From Bradyrhizobium sp. 170 (GTDB lineage: Bacteria; Pseudomonadota; Alphaproteobacteria; Rhizobiales; Xanthobacteraceae), in the NCBI RefSeq assembly GCF_023101085.1, contig NZ_CP064703.1:620001-684000 (forward strand): a stretch of 64,000 nt of DNA, read 5' to 3'. Under the pieces are notes generated by a model, which made no database searches, was not told where the DNA came from, and saw nothing but the letters and a program-made list of their open reading frames with translations. The translations under genes were made by a program, and so were the position numbers. Positions 25,822 through 35,000 of this stretch are shown here, piece by piece. The first letter of the stretch is position 1. Each line of letters starts with the position of its first letter.

Positions 25822-26745
25822 ATGTCGCTCGCGCCCTCGGTTGCGGTTCCCCGCGCCGGTTTCAATCCGCTTCCGCTCTTTATCGCGCTCTTCTGCCTGC
25901 TCTGGAGCTTCGCCTTCGTCGCCGGCAAGATCGGCGTCACCGATTGTCCGCCGCTGATCCTGCTCACGGCGCGATTTTCGCTGGCCGGCGTCCTGATCCT
26001 TGGCATTACGGCGCTGCGCGGCGAAGCGTGGTCCTCGCTCACCTGGCGCGACGCCGGCATCTTCGCGATCCTCGGCGTCGCCAATAACGCGCTCTATCTC
26101 GGCCTCGGCTATACCGGCTTGCAGACGGTGTCGGCCGGCCTCGGCGGTCTGATCGTCAGCGCCAATCCGGTGTTCACCGCCGTGCTCGCGGCGGCCTTTC
26201 TCGATGAGGCGCTGACCTGGCGCAAGGTGATGGGCCTGCTGCTCGGCATTGCCGGGGTTGGCTTCATTGTCTGGCATCGCATGTCGGTCGGCACGGATGA
26301 CTGGCACGGTATCCTGTTCACGCTGGCCTCATTGGCCTCGATCGTGGCCGGCACCATCCTGTTCAAGGTGCTGGCGCCGAAGGGCAGCCTGTGGGTCGGC
26401 AACGGCGTGCAGAATCTCGCCGCGGGAATCGTGCTGTTGCCGTTCGCATTCACGCTGTCCAGCGCGGGTGACATCGTGCCGAGCGCGCGGCTGCTGGGCG
26501 CGTTCGCCTTCCTCGTGCTCGGCGGTTCGATCCTGGCCTATCTGCTCTGGTTTCATCTGTTGAAGGTCTGTGGCGCGACGGCCGCGAGCGCCTATCACTT
26601 CCTGATGCCGCCGCTCGGCATGCTGTTCGCCTTTCTCGTGCTCGGCGAACATGTCGAGTTTCGCGATCTGCTCGGGATCGTTCCCGTCGCCCTCGGCATT
26701 TATCTCGTAACCCGCCCCGCCGCAGCGGCTAGTCAAACTTCGTAA
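25822..26745 (+). CDS. EamA/DMT family exporter
   Basis: This 307-residue protein has ten predicted membrane segments in two EamA repeats. The first begins LFIALFCLLWSFAFVAGKIG and the second ILFTLASLASIVAGTILFKV. The family exports amino acids and other metabolites (RhtA/YdcZ-like). The ATG at 25822 has AAAGGAGA in front; the open frame from 25636 overlaps the regulator and is not used. The MBL gene follows after 11 bases, so the two form an operon probably controlled by the divergent LysR. Confidence 0.88.
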   Translation: MSLAPSVAVPRAGFNPLPLFIALFCLLWSFAFVAGKIGVTDCPPLILLTARFSLAGVLILGITALRGEAWSSLTWRDAGIFAILGVANNALYLGLGYTGLQTVSAGLGGLIVSANPVFTAVLAAAFLDEALTWRKVMGLLLGIAGVGFIVWHRMSVGTDDWHGILFTLASLASIVAGTILFKVLAPKGSLWVGNGVQNLAAGIVLLPFAFTLSSAGDIVPSARLLGAFAFLVLGGSILAYLLWFHLLKVCGATAASAYHFLMPPLGMLFAFLVLGEHVEFRDLLGIVPVALGIYLVTRPAAAASQTS

Positions 26746-26756
26746 AGGAGCAAGTC

Positions 26757-27536
26757 ATGACAGTTACCATCACCCTGATCGGCGGCCCTACCGCGCTGAT
26801 CGAAATCGACGGCTTCCGCCTGCTCACCGATCCGACCTTCGATGAGCCCGGCGCCTATCAACTGCCGCATGTGAAGCTGGAAAAGTTGGTCGGTCCGGCG
26901 CTGAGCGCAGACGCGATCGGAGATGTCGACGCCGTGTTGCTCAGCCATGACCAGCATTCGGATAATCTCGATAATTCCGGCCGCAATTTCCTTAAGTCAG
27001 CCAAGCGCGTGTTGACGACGGAAGCCGGCGCGAAGCGGCTCGGTGGCAAGGCGGAAGGCTTTGCGCCGTGGGAGGTCACCGAATTGACCGGCAACAACGG
27101 TCATTCGCTCACCGTCACCGCGACGCCCGCGCGTCACGGCCCGGCCGGGATCGAACCGCTGTCGGGCGATGTCATCGGCTTCGTCGTTACGTCGAATAAG
27201 CCCGGCAGCCGTCCGGTCTATATCAGCGGCGATACAACCTGGTTCGACGGCGTTGCCGAGGTGGCGCGGCGTTTCAAAGCCGGCGTGGTCCTGCCATTCG
27301 CGGGCGCCGCGCAAACCCGTGGCCCCTTCCACCTCACCATGGACACCAACGATACTATCGAGACCGCACGCGCGTTTCCGGACGCGGTGATCGTTCCCGT
27401 CCATACCGATGGGTGGAAGCATTTCCGCCAGAGCGCGCAGGATTTGCGCGCCACCTTCGATACGCTGGGTTTTGGATCGCGATTGCGCATCCTGGAGCCG
27501 GGCGTTGCGACCGCGATCGAACCGCGCACCGCGTGA
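26757..27536 (+). CDS. MBL-fold metallo-hydrolase, UlaG-like, variant motif
   Basis: A 259-residue protein with the short N-terminal strand IGGPTALIEIDGFRLLTDP, typical of UlaG-like beta-lactamase-superfamily proteins. The metal motif reads SHDQHSDNLD (His64, Gln66, His67, Asp69, Asn70) in place of HxHxDH, so the first metal site is altered. Later SGDTTW and VPVHTDGW supply further candidate ligands. The substrate is unknown. AAAGGAG precedes the ATG. It is in an operon with the EamA exporter. Confidence 0.8.
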   Translation: MTVTITLIGGPTALIEIDGFRLLTDPTFDEPGAYQLPHVKLEKLVGPALSADAIGDVDAVLLSHDQHSDNLDNSGRNFLKSAKRVLTTEAGAKRLGGKAEGFAPWEVTELTGNNGHSLTVTATPARHGPAGIEPLSGDVIGFVVTSNKPGSRPVYISGDTTWFDGVAEVARRFKAGVVLPFAGAAQTRGPFHLTMDTNDTIETARAFPDAVIVPVHTDGWKHFRQSAQDLRATFDTLGFGSRLRILEPGVATAIEPRTA

Positions 27537-27635
27537 CGGCATCGACGGCAGCTTGTCTGCCACGGCATCCTCGGGCAAGGTCGCCGTTCGGAACCTGCTC
27601 CCGTCAGGTTCGTTGTCGCTGCGGCTGGTCCCGGC

Positions 27636-28994
27636 ATGGCAGAGCACAACAAGTCGAATTCAAAGCATCACGCAAACAGGCTTCCCGGCAGTGACGAACC
27701 GGCCGCGACGGTCAAGCCGCCGCGGCCGTTTCGCTTCCGCGATGCGCTGAAGGCGCTCGGCCCCGGCCTGATCACCGGCGCGTCCGACGACGATCCGTCG
27801 GGGATCGGCACCTACAGCCAGGCTGGCGCGCAGCTCGGCTACGGCATCGGCTGGACCATGCTGCTGACCTTCCCGCTGATGGCGGCGATCCAGGAAATTT
27901 CCGCGCGCGTCGGCCGCGTCACCGGGCATGGCCTATCGGGCAATGTGTGCCGGCATTATTCGTCATGGCTGCTCCATGTGGTGGTGACGCTGCTGTTCAT
28001 CGCCAACACCATCAACATCGCCGCCGACCTCGGCGCCATGGCGGACGCCAGCAAACTGCTGATCGGCGGCCACAGCATCATCTATGTCTTGCTGTTCGGT
28101 GTGACGTCGGTGGCGGCGCAGATCTTTCTCGATTACCAGCGCTACGTCTCGGTGCTGAAATGGCTGACGCTCAGCCTGTTCGCCTATGTCGCGGCGCTTG
28201 CCTTTGCCAAGGTGTCGTGGGGCGAGGCGCTCGCCGGCATCCTGTTTCCGCGCATGACCTGGAGCTTCGACTATTTCACCACCATCGTCGCGATCCTCGG
28301 CACCACGATCTCGCCCTATCTGTTCTTCTGGCAGGCCTCGCAGGAAGCCGAAGACCAGCGCGTCGATGCCACCAAGCGACCCCTGATCGAGAAGCACTAT
28401 GGCGCACGGCGGGAGCTTTCTCGCATCCGCGCTGACACCATTATCGGCATGGCGTTCTCCAATTTGATTGCGCTGTCGATCATCGTGACCGTTGCGGCGA
28501 CGCTGCACGCGGCCGGCAAGACCGATATCCAGACGTCGGCGGAGGCCGCCGAAGCGCTGCGTCCGATCGCCGGCGCGTTCGCGGAAGTGATTTTTGCGCT
28601 CGGTATCGTCGGCACCGGATTGTTGGCGATCCCGGTGCTCGCCGGCGCCACGGCGTATGCCGTCGGCGAGGGGCGGCGATGGCCGGTCGGGCTCGCGCGC
28701 AAGCCGAAGGAAGCCGCCGCGTTCTACGCCGTGCTGGCACTGTCGGCGGGTATCGGCATCGCGCTGAACTTCACGCCGATCAACCCGATCTCCGCGCTGT
28801 ACTGGAGCGCCGTCATCAACGGTGTGCTCGCCGTGCCCGTGATGGTGCTGCTGATGTTCATGGCGCGGCGCAGGGACGTGATGGGTCGCTTTGTCGTCGG
28901 TGGCCCGCTCTATTGGCTGGGATGGCTGTCGACGGCAGCGATGATGCTCAGCGTGGTGGCGATGGGGATCGGATTTTTTGTCGGGAAGTCGTGA
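27636..28994 (+). CDS. NRAMP-related metal transporter with non-canonical site
   Basis: This 452-residue protein has about eleven membrane segments with an NRAMP-like start (LGPGLITGASDDDPSGIGTY). The TM1 motif is DPSG (Asp53-Gly56) where Mn/Fe transporters have DPGN. TM6 reads LGTTISPYLFFWQ where they have the Met-Pro-His motif. It therefore belongs to the NRAMP-related proteins that lack the soft Met ligand and may carry Mg or another divalent ion. The ATG at 27636 is used. It stands alone, followed by a family A repeat. Confidence 0.8.
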   Translation: MAEHNKSNSKHHANRLPGSDEPAATVKPPRPFRFRDALKALGPGLITGASDDDPSGIGTYSQAGAQLGYGIGWTMLLTFPLMAAIQEISARVGRVTGHGLSGNVCRHYSSWLLHVVVTLLFIANTINIAADLGAMADASKLLIGGHSIIYVLLFGVTSVAAQIFLDYQRYVSVLKWLTLSLFAYVAALAFAKVSWGEALAGILFPRMTWSFDYFTTIVAILGTTISPYLFFWQASQEAEDQRVDATKRPLIEKHYGARRELSRIRADTIIGMAFSNLIALSIIVTVAATLHAAGKTDIQTSAEAAEALRPIAGAFAEVIFALGIVGTGLLAIPVLAGATAYAVGEGRRWPVGLARKPKEAAAFYAVLALSAGIGIALNFTPINPISALYWSAVINGVLAVPVMVLLMFMARRRDVMGRFVVGGPLYWLGWLSTAAMMLSVVAMGIGFFVGKS

Positions 28995-29007
28995 TGACGT
29001 CCGCATG

Positions 29008-29100
29008 CGTAGGGTAGGCAAAGGCGCACTTGCGCCGTGCCCACCATCTTATAGTGATCGTTGTTGGAATGGTGGCAGGCTTCGCTTTGCCCACCCTACG
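29008..29100. repeat. Intergenic repeat family A, copy 2
   Basis: Starts cgtagggtaggcaaaggcgc and ends cgctttgcccaccctacg, with inner cccaccat and atggtgg. It lies between the convergent NRAMP and TIGR02186 genes. Confidence 0.8.
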
Positions 29101-29115
29101 AATTGAACGACTGCC

Positions 29116-29898
29116 TCAATCCTTCCGGAACACGATCGACGCCATCCATCCCGTCATCAGCGCCATGAAGGCGGTGATCAGCCCGTAGACGAAGCCGTGC
29201 TGCTGCGCCGTGGTGGCGACGAATTGCTCGAAGCCGACCTTGACGATTTCGAATGCGGTGTCGGTCTTGGTCACCAGCGCGCCGTCGGCGAACAGCTTGA
29301 TCTCGACGTTGTAGAGACCGATCGGCACTTCCGCGGGCAGCGGAATGCCGGTGCGAAACAGCGTCGGCGTCAGGAACGTCACCGCCGAGGTCTCCTCGCG
29401 ATAGAGGCCGTGCTGGCGGCGCAGCCGCACGAAGGCGCTGCGGAACACGTCGTCCGGCACCACGTCGGCGTAATCGCCGCCGACGCGCTGGGTCAGCAAG
29501 ACGTTGTTCAGCCCGAGCTGCTGCCGCCGCTGCACCTCGGGCGAGGCGATGGCGTCGAACGGCCGGTTGGAGAACAGCGCCAGATAGGCCGGCACTTTCA
29601 GGAACTGCCGGAAGTCGGTGTTGATCCAGATCCCGAACCGGCGCTCCTTGCGGCGCGTGACCATGTCGGCGCGCGGGCCGGCAATCGTCACCACCAGATC
29701 GTAGGTGCGATTGGCAGGCGTGGTGGCATCCTTCTCCACCGAGCCGAACAGCACGAGTTCCTCGCCGGAGTAATTCGGCGTCACGGTGACGCGGTGGTTC
29801 GACACCGACACGATCAGCCGTTCGGCCTGCGCTGGCGAGGCCGCGAATGCTGCACCCAGCGCAAGCCATCCGAGCATGAGGATGAGGCGCGCGGTCAT
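29116..29898 (-). CDS. TIGR02186 family protein
   Basis: A 260-residue protein with an N-terminal signal peptide (LGAAFAASPAQA), a beta-rich periplasmic region (RLIVSVSNHRVTVTPNYSGE), and a C-terminal membrane segment (FVYGLITAFMALMTGWMASI). It matches the alphaproteobacterial TIGR02186 family of unknown function, typically encoded beside a TauE/SafE permease. Here it overlaps that gene by four bases (ATGA) and is translated second. A longer frame to 31008 merges with antisense and out-of-frame sequence and is rejected. It probably assists or gates the permease; this is inference. Confidence 0.82.
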   Translation of the reverse strand: MTARLILMLGWLALGAAFAASPAQAERLIVSVSNHRVTVTPNYSGEELVLFGSVEKDATTPANRTYDLVVTIAGPRADMVTRRKERRFGIWINTDFRQFLKVPAYLALFSNRPFDAIASPEVQRRQQLGLNNVLLTQRVGGDYADVVPDDVFRSAFVRLRRQHGLYREETSAVTFLTPTLFRTGIPLPAEVPIGLYNVEIKLFADGALVTKTDTAFEIVKVGFEQFVATTAQQHGFVYGLITAFMALMTGWMASIVFRKD

Positions 29899-30821
29899 CC
29901 CGTCACCCCGGTTTCGCGGATGGTGAAGAGATCCTCGGGCCGGATCACCAGCTCGACGGCAAACCGGACGCCGACGGCGAGCACCAGCAGCCCGAGCAGC
30001 AGCCGCAGATGTTCGCCGCGGATTTTCTGCCCGGCGCGCGCGCCGAACTGCGCGCCGGTGACGCCGCCGACCATCAGGATCAGCGCCAGCACGGCATCGA
30101 CCAGATGATTGGTGACGGCGTGCAGCATGGTGGCGAACACCATCGTGACCAGGGTCAGCACCATCGAGGTGCCGATCACGGTCGAGGTCGGCACCCGCAG
30201 CACGTAGATCAACAGCGGCACCAGGATGAAGCCGCCGCCGATGCCCATCACGGCGCCGATGAAGCCGATGACCAGGCCGATCACCACGATGGGAATCACG
30301 GACAGATAGATTTTCGAGCGCTTGAAGCGCATCTTCAGCGGCAAGCCGTGGATCCAGACATGGCTGCCCGGGCGGCGCGTGGTGACCGGACCGCCGCGGC
30401 GGGCGCGCAACAGCGCCCGCAGGCCCTCCCAGAACATCAGGCCGCCGACGGTGGTCAGCAGGATCACGTAGGACGTCGCGATCATGAGATCGAGCTGACC
30501 CAGCGAGCGCAGCAGCGTGAAGGTCCAGACCCCGAGCGCGGTGCCCATACTGCCGCCGGTCAACAGCACCGCCGCCAGCAGCGGATCGATGGCGCGCCGT
30601 CGCCAATAGGACAGCGCGCCGGAAAACGAGGAGGCGGCGATGTGGCTGGCGACGGAGGCGACTGCGACCGCCGGTGCAATGCCGACGAAGATCAACAGCG
30701 GCGTCATCAGGAAGCCGCCGCCGATCCCGAACATGCCGGACACGAACCCAACCGCCGCGCCCATCGCCAGGATGAGGAAAACATTGACCGGAATGTCGGC
30801 GATCGGGAGGTAGAGCTGCAC
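29895..30821 (-). CDS. TauE/SafE family anion exporter
   Basis: This 308-residue membrane protein has the duplicated TauE/SafE signature, GFVSGMFGIGGGFLMTPLLI near the N-terminus and GFIGAVMGIGGGFILVPLLI in the second half. Eight or so membrane segments are separated by a basic cytoplasmic loop (about residues 140-170). The family moves sulfite, sulfoacetate or other organosulfur anions out of the cell. The start appears to be GTG at 30821. The downstream TIGR02186 gene overlaps by four bases, so the two form an operon. Confidence 0.88.
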   Translation of the reverse strand: MQLYLPIADIPVNVFLILAMGAAVGFVSGMFGIGGGFLMTPLLIFVGIAPAVAVASVASHIAASSFSGALSYWRRRAIDPLLAAVLLTGGSMGTALGVWTFTLLRSLGQLDLMIATSYVILLTTVGGLMFWEGLRALLRARRGGPVTTRRPGSHVWIHGLPLKMRFKRSKIYLSVIPIVVIGLVIGFIGAVMGIGGGFILVPLLIYVLRVPTSTVIGTSMVLTLVTMVFATMLHAVTNHLVDAVLALILMVGGVTGAQFGARAGQKIRGEHLRLLLGLLVLAVGVRFAVELVIRPEDLFTIRETGVTG

Positions 30822-31105
30822 GCGCGTCTGCTTTTGTAGCTTTGCCGCAAGAGACGGCCGGGCGGCCGCTCAGGGCATGGTTTCTGTTGTATTTGCCGGC
30901 AGTGGAAGCCGGTTCGCGCATGCACCTTTGCGTGCGCAGGGCCGGTTCCCGCGCCTTTGCATAACTGAATTCGGAGGGGTGAGGGACTAAAAATGCCCGG
31001 GAAGGCAAATTTTTGCCTCACGTGGCCACGCGTCCGTCAGGACGTTGAAGCGCTGTTACAAATCCGAAAGGCAGGTCCGCTCGTGGGGCCCGGCGCGCGG
31101 CCGGC

Positions 31106-31924
31106 TCAGGGCTTTCCGAGCGGGTCGGTGACGAGGTTCATCGCCAGCGCCTGTTTGGGGCTGAGCCAGCGAATGTCCCGGGTCTCGGACATCGCTTCCA
31201 CGATGGAGGACGAGACCCCCATTTTGGTCATGTAGCCCAGCACGGCGCCGGAAATCCGCTGCGCCTCCGCGACGGGGTCGTTGACGGGCCGGGTTGTGAC
31301 AAACCGATGAACGCCCAATGCCGAGCCCAGGATGCCGAAGCGGGTCTTGCCCCCGGCATAGACGAGCACGCAGGCGCTGGCGCAATAGCCCGGCTTGGGG
31401 CGGCCCGAGGCGTCGGCGCTGCCGACCGCGGTCGCGAGCCCGCGCTGTCGGATGATCTCGCCCATGATCGTGGCCTGGCTCAGATCGCCACCGGGGGAGA
31501 CCAGCAGGACGATGTCGCCCGCCGCGAGATTGGCCTGGTCCAGCCTGCCGCGAAACCAGTTCGCGGCGGCAGGCCCGATCGTCCCGCTGACGAACAGCGC
31601 CCGCCGGCCCCGGCTCGAACCATCGAGATGGAGCGTGTCGATCACCTGGGATGTCAGGCCGGGCGAGACGTACTGGTCCTTCCAGTAGTCCCAGGCCTCT
31701 GGCTGCGACAGGTCGCGATAGGCGCGGATGACGACGCCGGAAACCAGCAGGATGAAGATGGCGACCGACCAGAAATGCCGTTTGCGCCGGGACGGTTGCA
31801 CCGGCGGTGGCGCGGCCGGGGGCGGCGGGATCTGACCGGCCGGCATGCGCGGCGGCGTGACCGCAGGGCCGGTCGGCGACCTGCGGAAACGATTTTCCTT
31901 ACCTTGGCTGTCTTCGGTCGACAA
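31106..31924 (-). CDS. Membrane-anchored ClpP/COG3904-like protein
   Basis: A 272-residue protein with a Pro-rich cytoplasmic N-terminus, one membrane anchor (about residues 51-67, FWSVAIFILLVSGVVIR), and a periplasmic ClpP/crotonase-like domain. That domain contains VLLVSPGGDLSQATIMGEII, then GYCASACVLVYAGG, then a late His in LGVHRFV. The Ser-Ala-Cys segment matches that in the smaller secreted protein at 3258-3728. The start seems to be TTG at 31924 with GAGGA upstream. The function is unknown; a periplasmic protease or chaperone role is possible. Confidence 0.7.
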   Translation of the reverse strand: MSTEDSQGKENRFRRSPTGPAVTPPRMPAGQIPPPPAAPPPVQPSRRKRHFWSVAIFILLVSGVVIRAYRDLSQPEAWDYWKDQYVSPGLTSQVIDTLHLDGSSRGRRALFVSGTIGPAAANWFRGRLDQANLAAGDIVLLVSPGGDLSQATIMGEIIRQRGLATAVGSADASGRPKPGYCASACVLVYAGGKTRFGILGSALGVHRFVTTRPVNDPVAEAQRISGAVLGYMTKMGVSSSIVEAMSETRDIRWLSPKQALAMNLVTDPLGKP

Positions 31925-32038
31925 TCGGTCCTCGTTGCAGGCTGACCCCGTTCGGGGTCGGGCTGGCCCGAAGCATTATACGAATTTATGGCCGAGGATA
32001 TGGCGATGCCGGCGGGCATCGCGACCCGTCTTCCGGTC

Positions 32039-35000
32039 TTAGTGAACGGCGGCGGTGCGCTTGGTCGCAGCCGGCTTGGCGCCGGGCTTGCCCGTGGCGG
32101 GCGCCGGTGCCGAATCCCAGCCTCCGGCGGGTGCCGCCACGTTGACGACGTCGTCGGGCTGCGGCTCCGGCGTAAAGGTCTGGATCGCGAGTCTCGCGGC
32201 CGCCAGCGACTGGACGTCGAGGCGCTTGGCGATATCGTCGCGCTTGCGCCCCGCATCCGCATCGCCCTGGGCCGCGGCGAGGCTGAACCATTTGAAGGAT
32301 TCGGCGAGGTTCTGTTCGACGCCGATGCCGCGGGCATAGAGGATGCCGAGGTTGAACTGGCTGTCGGCGACGCCACGATCGGCGGCCTTGCGGAACCAGA
32401 TCGACGCGCTCTTGTAGTTGGCGCCCTTGCCGCCGCCATCGGCGTCCAGCACGGCGAGATTGTGCATCGCCTTGGCGCTGCCGCGCTCGGCCGCCTGCGC
32501 ATAATAACGCCGCGCGATATCGACGTCCTTTTTCACGCTGAGGCCCTTCTCGTAGAAGGTCCCGAGCCGGAAGATTGCGGGCACCACGCCGGCCTGCGCC
32601 GCGCGGTCGTACCATTTTGCGGCCTGGTCGAGATCCGCCGCAACGCCCTTGCCTTCGGCAAAGCGCACGCCGACTTCGTAAGCCGCGGCCGGGTCGCCCT
32701 TCAGCGCGGCGGCGCGCAATACCGGGCCGCCGATGCCGTCAGGCAGCCGCTCGGTCGGCGGCACTGCGATCATGGCGAGCTTGCCGCCGGTGGCCGGCAG
32801 CGTCGTGATCGCGCCGGTGATGTCGCTGGCTGGAGGAGGCGACGGCGCGGCCTGCGGCGGGACCGCAATCCGCGCGCTATCGAGCGTGTTCGGTGCGGAA
32901 GAATTGTTCGACTGCTTCTCGACCGGCGTCGGCGAGATCATCAAGGGCCCTGGCGCCGCAGGCATTGCGGGCCTGGCGCTGCTCTCCGACGGCGCAGGCG
33001 CCTGCACTGGTGCGGCCGGCTCGCCGGACTGCTCCATCATCGGCAGTTGCAGCACGCTGCCGGTGTCAAGCAGCGTCATCGCCATCTTGAAAGTGCCGAG
33101 CACGATCACGACCACGCTCGCGCCGACCAGCAGCGAGCGGATCCTGGCGGAAATGTTCGAGGGGTTCTTGTCGTCCGCCTTGGCCTTGTCGCCGCCCTTG
33201 TCCTTTGGTGCGGCCTTCGCCGAACGTCCCGGCTTCTCGGGGGGTGGCGCGGCGGCTGCGGCCTGTGCGGCGCGGCGCGCGGCGGCAATGAAGCTCGACG
33301 AACTGACCGGCTCCTTCGGCCCGGAAGCGATCTCGCTGATCGCGTTTTCGGAAGCCGCGATCCGTTCCGACGGCGAAGACATGCGCACGGTCGGCCGCGT
33401 GCCCGGCTCGAGCGGATGATCCGGCGGCAATTCCGGCGCGATCGCCGTGCGCGGCGCTGTGGCATGCGGCTCGAGGATTTCGCTGATCGCCCGCGGCGGC
33501 AATGGCGGGGCGACTGGCGCCGGCTGTGCGGCGTGGAATTCGCGCGGCGCGGCGACAAAATGTTCCTGCGGGCCGGCCTGCAGCGCGGCGGGGTTCGGCA
33601 ATTCCGGCTTCGATTGCTGCGGATAGGTCTGCAGCGGCGTCATCACGCGGGGCGCTTCCTCGCGCATTTCGGCGGCTGCAGGAGAAGAGGCGATCGCGGC
33701 CGGCGCGGCGCGAACCGTGCGCAGATCGCCTTCGATCATCGACAGGCGATCGACCACGTGGCCGAGCGTGCTGTGAACGGTCTCCAGCGAGTCCTGCGTG
33801 CGGCGGTCGGTTTCCGACTGGCTGAAGCGGATGTCGGACAGCTCGCGCTTGACCAGATCGACGATGCCGGAATCCATCGGCTGAGCCGTGTCGGTGGAAT
33901 TGCGGTTGGACTCGGCGAGCGCGACCAGGCTGGCGTGCTGGCGTTCGAGCGACCGCAGAATATCGTGCAGCCCTTCCTCGACCCGTCCGAGGTCGATGGC
34001 GGGCGCGGCGGAACGATCGCCGGAGGCTTCCAGGCGCTCCAGCAGATAGGACACGCGCTGTTCGAGATGGGCAAACGCCGACGCGTTGTCGTTGCCGACC
34101 GGGATGCGATCGAGCCGTTCCGACAGCGAGCGCACCGCGTTTTCGAGATATTCCGAATGCTCGCTCGCGGCCGGCGGCTGCCTTGTTTCCAGCGTCGAGG
34201 TCAGCGCGGCCAGGCGCTGCTCGAGCATGCCGAAGGCATCGCTGTTGCCCTCAAAGCGGGGAAGCTGGTCGACCTTGGCCGACAGCGTGTGCACGTCTTC
34301 GGCGAGCCGGGCCAGCGCGTCGTTGGAGGCGACGTTGGAGACGATACCGCGCAGCGCCGCGATGGCGCTTTCGAGCTGCTGCACCGTCGACGGATCGTCG
34401 TTCGAGCGCAGGATCAGATCGAGCTTGGCGCCGAGATTGCGGATCGCCTCGTCGTAGCCGGTGAGCTGCTCGGCCGGCGTCAGCGAGCGCAGCACCTCGC
34501 GGATTTCGCCGAGCGCGCGTTCGATACCGGTCAGCGTCTGGCCGTCGCTGCCGTGTTGCCTGTTTTCGTCGATGCGGCGGGACAGCGAGCGGATTTCGTT
34601 CTCGAGCGATTCGATCTCCCGGCGCGGCACCGCCTCGGTGATGGCCTGGCGGATTTCGGCGAGTTCGCTGCGGAAGGCGGCAATCGACTCCTCGACATGA
34701 TCGGGACGCTGCAGCGCTTCGATCTGGCTGGTGATCTTGAGCAGGTGCCGTTCGAGCGAAGAAAAATCCGGCCCGGCCGGCGCTGCCGGCATCATGGTGT
34801 GAGAAGAATTGGGCTGCGAAAAATTGGGCTGCGCAGCAGAGGCTGTCGGCGCGCCATTGCGCGGCGGCATCTGGCGCGGGGGCGGACTGTCGAGTTCGTT
34901 CTGGCGCGCGGCGATTTCGGCGATCGCAAAATCCATCGAGGCCGGGCTGAGCGGCGGCGCGGGGCGATAAACTTGCGCGGCAGCACGCTCGACCATGTCG

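Noticed and set aside
29116..31008. A 630-codon minus-strand frame covering the TIGR02186 gene and beyond
   Set aside because: Only the last 260 codons make a sensible protein with a signal peptide at 29898. The upstream part is an out-of-frame reading of the TauE/SafE gene.
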